Source: Candidatus Zhuqueibacterota bacterium
GTDB lineage: Bacteria > Zhuqueibacterota > Zhuqueibacteria > Residuimicrobiales > Residuimicrobiaceae
Length of the DNA: 64,000 nucleotides
Assembly (NCBI GenBank): GCA_963169875.1
Contig: CAUJEL010000075.1
Location: forward strand, 17,899 to 81,898
Reading direction: 5' to 3'
The position numbers were made by a program, and so were the translations under genes. Below, piece after piece: positions 53,750-62,263 of this stretch; positions within the stretch are counted from its first letter, which is position 1, and each line of letters opens with the position of its first letter. Under the pieces are notes generated by a model. It was not told the origin of the DNA. It searched no databases and was given only the letters and a program-made list of their open reading frames with translations.

Positions 53750-55812
53750 GCTTGAGCCTCTAGGCAATATGCAGCAGCCTCAACCATCGCGGCATCCATT
53801 ACTCCATAGCCCAGATCAACGAAGACTACAGGCTTAGATTCTTTTAAGAGTATTTCTTCTCGCCATGCCGTGAAGGAGGAGAGAAAAAAACCAGTACGTG
53901 AAGTGATTGCTCCAAGCATACATCTAGAATTAAGAATACCTACGCCTCGTTCAACAAATGCTGCATATAGATCATTTTTTGTACGGGGGAAAGATCTTTC
54001 TATTAAATTTTTAGAATTTTTTCCTGCCTCCCCAAACGGCGGATTCATCAACACCACATCGTAGCGCTTGCGGCAGAGATCGATAAAGGCGAAGCCACGT
54101 GCCGCATCCTCAGCAAACATTCGGCGCGATAAAGCGTGTTCGCCCCCCGCGCGCTCGGCATACCCGGACAAGGCCTGGAGAATCCGCTCCTCCACCGTGT
54201 CCCAAAAATCAGCCTCGGAAATGGCGGAGACATCAAACAATCCCAATTCGAGCTGCCGCTCCTGCGCCAGTTCGTCCATCTCGCTCCGGGTGAACAGCAT
54301 CTCGTTGCCTTTTTTGTCCCGGGCGCGCTCATACATGCGCTGCCACTGCTCTTTGGCCTGGACAATGGCCTCCTGAATCTCCTCCTCGATCTTTAACAAC
54401 GACCCCGCTTCCCCGGCAAGCTGCATGCGGTCAAAGATTTTTTCCACGATCTGACCCAACAACGGCGGCTGCAGCGCGGCGGCGAACTCTTTCAACATCC
54501 CCTTTTCGCCGGGCATGGGTTCGGCACAGACAATGTGACTTCTGAGAATACGCGGCCGCTGCGTTGGTTTGACGTTCTGCTCTTTCCAGGCGCGCTGGCT
54601 GCGCAGCCACAACGCCAGGGCCGCGATCTGCACCGCCCGCGGATCGATGTCGATGCCGTGGAGGTTATGACGCAGCACCAGCTCCGGGATGGCGAGGATC
54701 AGCGCTTCGCGCTGCGGATAATCCGCGGCCAGGGTACGGCCCGTCGCCTCGCTGGCGGGCGCGGCCTCCACCTCCCACGCCTCCTCGTAAATGGTCTGCA
54801 ACAGATCGAAGGCATAGAGCAGAAAATGGCCGCTGCCGCAGGCGGGATCGAGTATCTTCAAATCGCGCGGATCTTTGCCGGGGCGAAATGCGATATTATG
54901 GGGCTGGCGCAGCAGCTCCTCCTGACTCATCTCATCCTGATTCTCCGGCGGCTGTGGCGCCGCTTCGCCGGGCTGCATAAAGACTTCGTGCGGCCGGCGC
55001 ACCAGGTAGCGGCATTGTTCGCTCAGCCGGGTACTGCCCTGGCGCATCTCGTACCAGATGCGTCCCAGGGTATTGTCAGTGAGAAACTCGACCACATAGC
55101 GCGGTGTGAAAAACTGATTGCGCACCGCCAGCTCGCGGCTGTTGCGCGGCGCCGCCGAGGCCTTGCGCATGGCCTGACGCTCTTCCTTGCTGTTAAAATA
55201 TTGATAGATCCAGCCAATGGTTTCATCCTCGGCCCAGACGCCGCCGAGATCGGCATGATTGAGGAGTTGAAACAATTCCTCGAGCGCGGCTTCGCGCGGA
55301 AACAGCAAACCGAAAGGAGAATAGCGTTCGAACAGAAGGCCGAGATCCACCGAGATTTCATCAAACAGCGCCGCGAGAAAGGCGCGGTAGCGCTGATAGG
55401 TGTCGCCCAGCGCCGACCCGGCGACCTGCAGATAGACCTGGAATCCCCGCGACTGCATGCCCTGACGCACGCACTCTTGCACCAGCCCGCGCTCCTCGCA
55501 CATGCGCAGGGCGGCAAACCGGTTCAACACCGTGAACGCCTGTTCGCGCAGCAGACGATCGATGGCCGCCTTGAGCGGATGTTTTTCATCGTGCAAGCCG
55601 CTGGTGAGGTGATCGATGCGCTCGCGCAGCAGCGCGGCCACGCCGCGTTGTTCGTCGTCGAGATGAACCAGCCGCTCCAGGGCCATGATCTGGCCGTCGG
55701 GCTGAATGCCATAACGTTCCTGCAGTTGAATGGCAAATTCATCGCTGAGGAGGCGGCGGCAGTCGCTCACCAGCCGCGCCAGCCGGTTTCGGGTCTGATT
55801 GTCAAATGCCAT
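53746..55812 (-). CDS. pglX: BREX methyltransferase PglX, N-terminal half (SAM binding and catalysis)
   Basis: 688 aa. It has the full N-terminal part of PglX: helical lead region, RNQFFTPRYVVEFLTDNTLG, SAM-binding motif I DPACGSGHF (322-330), HGIDIDPRAVQIAALALWLR, and catalytic motif NPPFG (590-594, gamma-class adenine N6 type). It ends at VDLGYGVMDAAMVEAAAYCL plus four residues, the point where intact PglX proteins run on into the recognition half. The stop overlaps the OLD start as ATGA. DNA is GC-rich up to about 54045 (just past NPPFG) and AT-rich after. Two bases separate it from brxC. Confidence 0.94.
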   Translation of the reverse strand: MAFDNQTRNRLARLVSDCRRLLSDEFAIQLQERYGIQPDGQIMALERLVHLDDEQRGVAALLRERIDHLTSGLHDEKHPLKAAIDRLLREQAFTVLNRFAALRMCEERGLVQECVRQGMQSRGFQVYLQVAGSALGDTYQRYRAFLAALFDEISVDLGLLFERYSPFGLLFPREAALEELFQLLNHADLGGVWAEDETIGWIYQYFNSKEERQAMRKASAAPRNSRELAVRNQFFTPRYVVEFLTDNTLGRIWYEMRQGSTRLSEQCRYLVRRPHEVFMQPGEAAPQPPENQDEMSQEELLRQPHNIAFRPGKDPRDLKILDPACGSGHFLLYAFDLLQTIYEEAWEVEAAPASEATGRTLAADYPQREALILAIPELVLRHNLHGIDIDPRAVQIAALALWLRSQRAWKEQNVKPTQRPRILRSHIVCAEPMPGEKGMLKEFAAALQPPLLGQIVEKIFDRMQLAGEAGSLLKIEEEIQEAIVQAKEQWQRMYERARDKKGNEMLFTRSEMDELAQERQLELGLFDVSAISEADFWDTVEERILQALSGYAERAGGEHALSRRMFAEDAARGFAFIDLCRKRYDVVLMNPPFGEAGKNSKNLIERSFPRTKNDLYAAFVERGVGILNSRCMLGAITSRTGFFLSSFTAWREEILLKESKPVVFVDLGYGVMDAAMVEAAAYCLEAQA

Positions 55813-55814
55813 GG

Positions 55815-58800
55815 TTATCGCCAGATGATTCTGATTTTTGTGCCCTGCGCCAATTCCTGTTTTATGCTCTCCAACTCTTTGAGAATCTGCTCCAGATCAT
55901 CCACGCTGTTCAGCAGACTCGGCAAGTTCACATGCCATTGCTTGATTTCAGCTTCGCCATTGGGTTCGGACTGGTTTTTTTGCGCCAACTGCAGGATTTC
56001 GCGCTCGACCGCGGTGATGGTCTCCGAGAGAATATAGCGGTTGCTGATGAGATGCTGCAGGCCCTCCAACGTGGCGGGCGCCTCCACTTCAAGACGATCG
56101 AGCTGATCCGACAGTCGCGCGGCCTCCTCCTGGCCCAGCTCGATCCACTCGGGCAGGCGCTGCAGCCGCTGCTTTTGTTCCTCGAGATAGGTGCGCTGCC
56201 CGGCAAGCAACCGTTCCACCGCCGCGGCGATCTGCTGGCCGAGTTCGGCGATATGCTGGCGTATCTGCGGCGCATGATCATAGAAATCACTGCGGGTGAT
56301 GTATTCGCCGAGCTGCTCGCGCACCGCATGACTGCCGCTGACCAGTTCGGCGGGAATGCCGCTGTTGGGCAGGGCGCGGATGGCGCCATCGATGGCCGCG
56401 GCGTGGCGGATGAGCGCATCCATGCCGTTCTTGAACGCCTTTTTCACCTCGCGGGCCCAGCACAGGTCGTCATAAAACGCACAGGTTTCGCCGCCGAGCC
56501 GCAGGGCGGCATCGGAGGCATCCCCCTTGACGATCTCGGCCAGATTGTTCAGCAGGCTCTCGGCGCGATCCACGCCCGGCAGTGCAAGCAGTTGCAGTTG
56601 ACTGACCAGTCCGGCGTACTCGCGCTGCAGGTCGGGAAACCTGCGCATCACACAGCGGCTGATATCCTCCTGCAGCGGCAGGACGTCATCGCCGGTCAGG
56701 TCGAGGAGGCGTTCGCGGGCACGGCTGAGCACTTCCAGACTGATTTTATCCTCGCTGAGGAAAATGCCGATCTTTTTGAAATTGATGGTGTTTTTCAGGT
56801 TATTGATGGCGGTTTCACCGCGAACGGTCACATTCTCGCCGCCGATGCGCAGTTTGATCAGTCCGGCGGTGAGCATGGCGGCGATGAGATAGCGGCTGGT
56901 ATCCTTGGACCAGCCATAGGGGGCGGCGTAAAAATCATCAAGGAACTTGCCGCCATCGACCTGGCCGTGCTGCTCGAGATAGTCCTTGATGGAGACAATG
57001 GCCTTGTGATGCACATCGATCACAGTGGTTGCGCCGCTTTTTTTGATCAGGCTGAGCGGATCGTCCTGGGAAGCGATGCGGTCGAGCCGCTCGGTCTTGA
57101 GAAAGCGCTCTGCGGTCGCCGTGTCGGCGCTGGTGGAGGCTTCGGCGAATTTGTTAAAGACCTGTTCGGCCGCTTCATCGAGAAAATCCCGCAGGGCTTC
57201 AGTGACCTGGGTTTCCGCCGCACCGGCCGGCCGCATCTGGCCGCGGAAGATAAAGGAACCCGCCAGCAGGGCGCGACGCAACCGCACCTGGATCTCTTTT
57301 TCCAGTTGATCAGCGCGCTGGTTTTGCGCGCGCAGATACTCTTCGACATCCTTGTCCGTGGCTTTGTTGCGATTGCGGGCATAGATGTCGCGGCAACGCA
57401 GCACCTCGATGGCCAGGGTTTCGATCTCCGCATCCTTGTGCCCGAGGAAAAAGATGACGTTGTGACTGAGACGCTGCTGCGATTCGAGCAGGCGCTCCTG
57501 GCGCCGGCCCTCGTACTCTTTTTCCGCGACCAGATCGATGTGGGTCTGAATCTCTTCCCGATCGCCCAGCAGCGAGACCGGCATGGCGCCGATATAGACC
57601 TTGATGCCGGTGCTGACCATGCGCGATTGCTGCAGCTTTACGCTGGGCGCCGGTGTGAACAGCTCCCGCAGCAGTGCGTTTTGCAGGCTGTTGATCTCCA
57701 TCGTTTTTGGAAAATGCCGTTCACGTTCCTGATCGAGATCGCGCACTGCCTCGCTCATGAAGCGCAGATTGTTGTCCACTTCATTGAGCGGCACGGATTT
57801 TTCTCTGAGCAAATCTTCCACCGCGGCCCTGACCTCTTCCGTCAGGCTGGGCGATTCGACCGCGGGATGCATCAGCGCCGCCACGTTTTCACGGCTGACC
57901 GGGAAATCATCGAGAATCTGCAGCACCGCGATGGATTTGGCGGTGCGGGTTTGAATCGAATCTTCCCCGAAAATGTGAACGATTTTGTTGACGCCGTTGA
58001 CGATATGGGGGAAGGGCTTTTCGATGTCCTTGCACAGTGCGTCGTAAAAGACCACGGTATTGGCCAGCCGGCCCACGGGCTCATCGGCGAGCAGGGCGCC
58101 GCCGTCGCGGACATGGCTGGTATCGACGAGGACGTCCTGCAGCACCTTGATGGCCGAGCGCAGGCCGATGCCGCCGCGCGTCTTGGCCAACCGGGACAGC
58201 AGCTGCAGGAGAATCTCAAAGTGGACCGGCAGGAAGGGATAGAATTTGCAGAAAGCACTCTTGTCGAGATCGGATTTGTAATAGCGGGTGTTGACGAGCT
58301 GGGTGGCATGGCGCAGTTGCGGGCCATGCTGATCGAACAGCCGTCCCAGCAGGGCTTCGCCGTCCTTGGATTTGCCGAGCAGTCGGGTATAGCAGATTTC
58401 CTTGATGTCGTTGGCCTCGAGGTCGATGCTGACCGGGAAGCGGTCTTTCAGCTTGAAGAGTTTGGCGGTATTGAACGCAGCCTTGGGGTCATCTTCGGTC
58501 AGCGTCTGCTGCGCCGTGGCGACGATCCAGGCATGGCCGCGACCGATGGCTTTGAGGTTCTTTGCCAGGCCGTCGAGGTTGAGGATGAGCTCGTCGCGCG
58601 AGGCGACGTACTGGCCGACTTCATCGACGACAAAAATGACATTCTCACGTCCGGAGCGGCGGCGGATCAGGTCCAGCATCTCCCTGATGCGGTCGTTTTC
58701 GCGGATTTTTTCCTCAATTTTTATATCGTTGAATGTTTTGGTGTCCGGAAAGAGGTCCGGATAGATTTCACAGGCCACTTTTGAAGCGAGGAGTTTCATC

Positions 58801-59414
58801 ACCAGCGGCTGGTTTTTGATCTCATCCCAGCTTTTGCCATTGGCGAGCCCGGCGATGCGTTTTTTAAAGGCATCGAGCTTGTCGTCGCGTTCGAGCATGA
58901 ATTCCAGATAAGCGATTTTTTCGTCGCGGGAATAGCCCGCCCACTGCATGACTTTGGCATAGAGGACCGAAGAGATTTCGGCCATGGTGGCGCCGGAGAG
59001 TTGTTCGGTGGCCAGATCGAGCATGATGACCACAGAGGGATAGCGTTTGGCCATGGCGGCGAAGCGGGCGCGCAGGGGCGCTGATTTGAACTGGTTCTGC
59101 AGCCAGCCCAGAAAAGGCCGGCCTTCGATGGTCTTGTCCGGATCGAGGGCAAATCCGAGGTACTTGGTGAACGAGCTTTTGCCGGAGCCATAGAAACCGG
59201 AGACCCAGACGCCGACCTCGGGGTTTTGGCCGCTGGACATGCCGTATTCGAGTTGATCGAGCAGGCGGTCGAAATGGGCTTCGATGCTGGCGGTGGCCAC
59301 GTATTCCTGAATCTCCTGTTTGAGGAGATCCTCATTGCTGGTTTCGTAGGTGATGACTTTTTCGATGCGGCGGTCGATGGGCCTGGTGGCGTCGAAAATT
59401 TCACGGATCAGCAT
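55815..59414 (-). CDS. brxC: BREX P-loop ATPase BrxC/PglY
   Basis: 1199 aa, expected length for BrxC. Walker A is GFYGSGKS (73-80) right after EVGVWVSG; a Walker B region VIFVVDEVGQYVASRDELIL follows at about 260. The remainder is long helical segments with several coiled-coil stretches (ERLLAGQRTYLEEQKQRLQR). BrxC is a large ATPase essential for BREX host methylation and phage exclusion. It lies 8 bases after brxB and 2 before pglX(N), so it is mid-operon. Confidence 0.95.
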   Translation of the reverse strand: MLIREIFDATRPIDRRIEKVITYETSNEDLLKQEIQEYVATASIEAHFDRLLDQLEYGMSSGQNPEVGVWVSGFYGSGKSSFTKYLGFALDPDKTIEGRPFLGWLQNQFKSAPLRARFAAMAKRYPSVVIMLDLATEQLSGATMAEISSVLYAKVMQWAGYSRDEKIAYLEFMLERDDKLDAFKKRIAGLANGKSWDEIKNQPLVMKLLASKVACEIYPDLFPDTKTFNDIKIEEKIRENDRIREMLDLIRRRSGRENVIFVVDEVGQYVASRDELILNLDGLAKNLKAIGRGHAWIVATAQQTLTEDDPKAAFNTAKLFKLKDRFPVSIDLEANDIKEICYTRLLGKSKDGEALLGRLFDQHGPQLRHATQLVNTRYYKSDLDKSAFCKFYPFLPVHFEILLQLLSRLAKTRGGIGLRSAIKVLQDVLVDTSHVRDGGALLADEPVGRLANTVVFYDALCKDIEKPFPHIVNGVNKIVHIFGEDSIQTRTAKSIAVLQILDDFPVSRENVAALMHPAVESPSLTEEVRAAVEDLLREKSVPLNEVDNNLRFMSEAVRDLDQERERHFPKTMEINSLQNALLRELFTPAPSVKLQQSRMVSTGIKVYIGAMPVSLLGDREEIQTHIDLVAEKEYEGRRQERLLESQQRLSHNVIFFLGHKDAEIETLAIEVLRCRDIYARNRNKATDKDVEEYLRAQNQRADQLEKEIQVRLRRALLAGSFIFRGQMRPAGAAETQVTEALRDFLDEAAEQVFNKFAEASTSADTATAERFLKTERLDRIASQDDPLSLIKKSGATTVIDVHHKAIVSIKDYLEQHGQVDGGKFLDDFYAAPYGWSKDTSRYLIAAMLTAGLIKLRIGGENVTVRGETAINNLKNTINFKKIGIFLSEDKISLEVLSRARERLLDLTGDDVLPLQEDISRCVMRRFPDLQREYAGLVSQLQLLALPGVDRAESLLNNLAEIVKGDASDAALRLGGETCAFYDDLCWAREVKKAFKNGMDALIRHAAAIDGAIRALPNSGIPAELVSGSHAVREQLGEYITRSDFYDHAPQIRQHIAELGQQIAAAVERLLAGQRTYLEEQKQRLQRLPEWIELGQEEAARLSDQLDRLEVEAPATLEGLQHLISNRYILSETITAVEREILQLAQKNQSEPNGEAEIKQWHVNLPSLLNSVDDLEQILKELESIKQELAQGTKIRIIWR

Positions 59415-59422
59415 AAGCTGTT

Positions 59423-59998
59423 TTATCCTCCAATATGCGTCGAGCGATAATTGCCGTCTTCCGGATAGATGCCGAGAAAACGCAGGGTAGTGCGTCCGGA
59501 ACGGATTCCCGGGTAAAGGATGATCGTGGGCACGCGGAATTTTCCCTGCAGCCGCTGTTCCAGCGAACCGACGCGAATGTAGGGATGCAGCGCCTCGAGA
59601 TCAGTGATGATGAGCAAATCCTTGTGTTCCGGTGTGAGAGCAGCCAGTTTTTGTTCGAGTTTGTTTTTCAGGTCGTCGTGGTTGATCAGAGCCTCGGCGA
59701 TGGTCTGGTTGATGGGCGCAAAATCGAGCGGCGCTTCTTTTTCGCTCTCGAGCCATATGTCGCGCAGCTCGTGCTGCTGTAAAATCTCGTGAATGGCCGC
59801 GGCCATGGAAAACGTATGCACCTGATAGTTGTCCAGCCTGAGTTTAGCCTGCCAGGATTTCAGGCGTCTTTTCACTTCCAGCATCTCTTCGGGCCGGAAG
59901 ATGAGATAATAGACCGGATCGTCGCTGGTCTGATTCAGGCGCTGACCCTGGCGTAAATAGGTGCGCAGTTCGTCAAAATTCTGCTGCAGCGATGGCAT
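59423..59998 (-). CDS. brxB: BREX protein BrxB (DUF1788)
   Basis: 191 aa. Typical features: DPVYYLIFRPEEMLEVKRRL near the N-terminus, LLIITDLEALHPYIRVGSLEQRLQGK and VPTIILYPGIRSGRTTLRFLGIYPEDGNYRS at the C-terminus. BrxB is a small essential BREX core protein of unknown activity. Its start lies inside the end of brxA (26-base overlap). Confidence 0.93.
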   Translation of the reverse strand: MPSLQQNFDELRTYLRQGQRLNQTSDDPVYYLIFRPEEMLEVKRRLKSWQAKLRLDNYQVHTFSMAAAIHEILQQHELRDIWLESEKEAPLDFAPINQTIAEALINHDDLKNKLEQKLAALTPEHKDLLIITDLEALHPYIRVGSLEQRLQGKFRVPTIILYPGIRSGRTTLRFLGIYPEDGNYRSTHIGG

Positions 59999-60770
59999 CC
60001 AGAGCCTCCTCCATGGTGGAAAAATTCCAGGTTATGCGCAGCAAATCGCCGGCGAATTGTACAATAAAAAAACGGGTCGGCAGTCGCTGCAGCGTCTGCA
60101 CGACTTCGAAGGGCTGTAATCCAAAGAGCTGCCAGTCCGGGTGGTGCATGATCTGGTGGTCATTGAGGCCGGAGAAGTGCAGCTCGTGGGCGAGAAAAAG
60201 GGCCGTGAGGGTGGTGATATTGAACGGGCGGAGCTTGCGATCGCTGGTGCGGCCTTTTTCGGCCAGATCAAAATCGGCCAGGCAGGTCATGAGGCCGCGG
60301 GCAATGCGGTCTCTGACCTCGGCGGACCAGGGTGTTGGAATCTCTCCGGTTTGGGTGGCCAGGTCGATGAACTCCAGGGCCTGTTCCTTGATGATCGCGC
60401 TGCGTCCGGCCTGAAAGGAGGTCCAGTAGACGCGGGCGATGAAATCGCGCAGAATCGCGTTGGCGCGGCAGGTGTAAATCAGGAACAGTTGATTGAGCGC
60501 GGCGGTGGATAGGCCGGCCTGCAGCAGAATTTTAAGATAGCGCGCCGGCCGGGCAGCCTCCTTGAAATAGCGCGGGGTGATGTGATTGGAGATGATATCC
60601 CGGGTGCGTTGCGCCGTGGCCTTGCGCAGCAGTCCTTGCTGCACGGCGAGAGTGGTCAGTTCTGCCGTGGAGAGGTCCGGAGTCCAGGCGCGCAGCAGCG
60701 CGATGGTCTCTTCCTGGAGACCGTGGCCTTTGGCGAACGCCACGTTGTATTTGACAGGCGGTTCACTCAT
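59973..60770 (-). CDS. brxA: BREX protein BrxA (DUF1819)
   Basis: 265 aa. It matches the BrxA family: helical, with KEAARPARYLKILLQAGLST, IYTCRANAILRDFIARVYW, LFLAHELHFSGLNDHQIMHHPDW. BrxA binds DNA in type 1 systems. It overlaps brxE by 8 bases and brxB by 26 bases, indicating tight translational coupling. Confidence 0.92.
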   Translation of the reverse strand: MSEPPVKYNVAFAKGHGLQEETIALLRAWTPDLSTAELTTLAVQQGLLRKATAQRTRDIISNHITPRYFKEAARPARYLKILLQAGLSTAALNQLFLIYTCRANAILRDFIARVYWTSFQAGRSAIIKEQALEFIDLATQTGEIPTPWSAEVRDRIARGLMTCLADFDLAEKGRTSDRKLRPFNITTLTALFLAHELHFSGLNDHQIMHHPDWQLFGLQPFEVVQTLQRLPTRFFIVQFAGDLLRITWNFSTMEEALDAIAAAEF

Positions 60771-61275
60771 GGCTGCAATAGGGAAAGCAGGGTGTGTTGG
60801 TCAAGAAAGCCTGATGGTAAAGGGCCGCCAATTGTTCGAGGAGGGTAGGCTCCTGGATGTCGCGAATGGATCCCAGCAACACGGCGCCGCCGGCCGCAGT
60901 GGAATCAAGGGCAGCATGGGCTTTGAGCCAACCCAGGGCGGTTTCGCGGTCTTTGATCAGATCAGCGGAAAGAGCGGATGCCGGGTCAAGGATGGCGTGG
61001 TGGACGTCCTCTTCGAGCGCAGCGGGGAGGCGGAAGAGGTGGTAGACGCTGCTTTTGCCGATGCGTTGGTCGTGGAGGCGGCGGGCGGCTTCGGCAGTAG
61101 AGTGAATAGCCGCGGAAAAGGCGGTCCTGGGAAAATTGATCTGCAGGAATTGCAGCCCGATGGAGCTGAGAAAATTGCTATCCCACCAGGCGAGTTGTTC
61201 TTTTTCGCCGAGGTATCCGACCAGGGTGCGGAGGGCGGCCAGTTGATGGATGGCGGTGGTTGATTCGCTGGGCAT
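60763..61275 (-). CDS. brxE: BrxE-family protein, first gene of the BREX operon
   Basis: 170 aa. The family pattern is clear: LRTLVGYLGEKEQLAWWDSN, FLSSIGLQFLQINFPRTAF, AARRLHDQRIGKSSVYHLFRLP. BrxE was described mainly for type 6 BREX and has no known activity. AAGGA lies 7 bases before the ATG. It starts the operon; a palindrome and a truncated brxE relative lie just upstream. Confidence 0.82.
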   Translation of the reverse strand: MPSESTTAIHQLAALRTLVGYLGEKEQLAWWDSNFLSSIGLQFLQINFPRTAFSAAIHSTAEAARRLHDQRIGKSSVYHLFRLPAALEEDVHHAILDPASALSADLIKDRETALGWLKAHAALDSTAAGGAVLLGSIRDIQEPTLLEQLAALYHQAFLTNTPCFPYCSHE

Positions 61276-61297
61276 TGCAGGTTCCTTGTGTAATATT

Positions 61298-61468
61298 CTA
61301 AGATGCAGTCCATCTTGATGGTGGACTGCATCTTAATATAGATTTGGGGCCAATGGGGCTGAGGAAATTGGCATACCCCCGAGCATATTGCGGTTTTTCC
61401 CCGAGAAAATCCACGGTAAGTCTGAGCCGGGCGATTCCGGCAGCTGAATGATTTGGCTGGATGGGCAT
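61298..61468 (-). pseudogene. Truncated second brxE-like gene
   Basis: An ATG at 61468 opens a 56-codon frame reading IARLRLTVDFLGEKPQYARG and YANFLSPIGPKS, which aligns with the start of BrxE (AALRTLVGYLGEKEQLAWWDSNFLSSIG). Similarity ends abruptly where the family C palindrome begins, and the frame stops at the palindrome's far side. It is a partial copy of a diverged relative, not an exact duplication. Confidence 0.7.
61300..61334. repeat. Family C palindrome at the BREX operon head
   Basis: AAGATGCAGTCCA, 9-base loop, TGGACTGCATCTT (13-bp arms). It sits 25 bases upstream of brxE and exactly at the break of the brxE remnant. Core AGTCCA/TGGACT matches the copies beside brxL. Confidence 0.8.
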
Positions 61469-61575
61469 GGCACCATCGTGCGCTGGTTGATGATTATTGG
61501 TTGTTTACGGGAATATGCAATTTTTTACGATAAAATCAAAACAGAAATATCAAGTGTAAAAAATTTTTGGTTAAG

Positions 61576-61631
61576 AAATATCAGACATCTCGATGGTGTC
61601 GGATATTTAGTCCCGGTTTATCCGGGTTGGG
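61576..61631. repeat. Family B element, inverted copy
   Basis: Hairpin AAATATC...GATATTT with GACA/TGTC inside, then CCCGGTTTATCCGGGTTGG. The reverse complement of the flank (AACCCGGATAAACCGGGAC) matches the flank before the hairpins at 62192 and 15276. Confidence 0.6.
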
Positions 61632-61684
61632 GGAGTAGGCTCCTTATTCGATTGCCAGAATAACGTCAAGTTTGAAGATATGGG

Positions 61685-61738
61685 ACTGTTGCAAAAATCG
61701 CAACAGTATAAAGATTGTTTGTTGCAATTTCTGCAACA
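61685..61738. promoter_or_regulatory. Pair of related palindromes, possible protein-binding sites
   Basis: ACTGTTGC-n7-GCAACAGT (61685-61707) and TGTTGCA-n5-TGCAACA (61720-61738), both built on GTTGC/GCAAC half-sites and separated by 12 bases. Located between the BREX operon and the lipoprotein gene. Confidence 0.4.
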
Positions 61739-62167
61739 CTTAAAATCCAGGAATATGTTTAGTTGAGATAACTCGTTGAAAATATGATAGCACAAAATAT
61801 GAGATGATTGGCATGAGATTTGTAATTTTGATCCAATAGAGCGCATGGAATTTGAACAGTTTTTTCTGGACTAGGATATGAAGTTTCATCATTGGTCCCT
61901 CTTTTAGCATTGTTATATTTTTACGAATGTTATGAACAATACAAGTCTGTTCTCATTTTTTCAGTAAATCATACGGCGCCATATGTTTTTTGGGGGGGAA
62001 GAACATTTTTGGCAACTGGCTAAATGATCCTGTCATCGAAGAGATTCCGAAAGGATCATGAATTCAGATAATCCCCATGGTGAAGAGGAGCCCTAAAAAG
62101 CATTTCTTCAATCGTGCAACATTGAGTTATTGATAATAAAAGAAACATTGAATTTACAGCTAATCTA

Positions 62168-62220
62168 CCAACCGGGATAAACCAGAACCAAAGGTCGGAC
62201 ACCTTTAAGGTGTCCGACCT
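62168..62220. repeat. Family B element, right copy
   Basis: CCAACCGGGATAAACCAGAA and CCAAA lead into a perfect palindrome, AGGTCGGACACCTT-T-AAGGTGTCCGACCT (14-bp arms). It lies 43 bases before the lipoprotein start codon. Confidence 0.75.
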
Positions 62221-62263
62221 CTCTTAAATAACAATATGAACGTCAGCAAGAAGAGGAGGCACT

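Larger units (their letters stand above)
61469..62263. other. AT-rich non-coding stretch with several palindromes
   Basis: 795 bases with no gene I can support. It holds two family B elements, a pair of GTTGCA hairpins, and AT-rich blocks (e.g. tttacacttgatatttctg on the minus strand) that probably contain the BREX operon promoter, although no single hexamer pair stands out. Confidence 0.55.

Noticed and set aside
55806-58784. 992-aa plus-strand ORF opposite brxC
   Set aside because: It is the antisense shadow of the GC-rich brxC gene; the minus-strand frame has clear BrxC motifs and operon spacing, and the plus frame has no recognisable domain.
61469-62263. CRISPR array in the repeat-rich stretch
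   Set aside because: The repeats are palindromic single elements in different orientations, not direct repeats with regular spacers; no cas gene is present.
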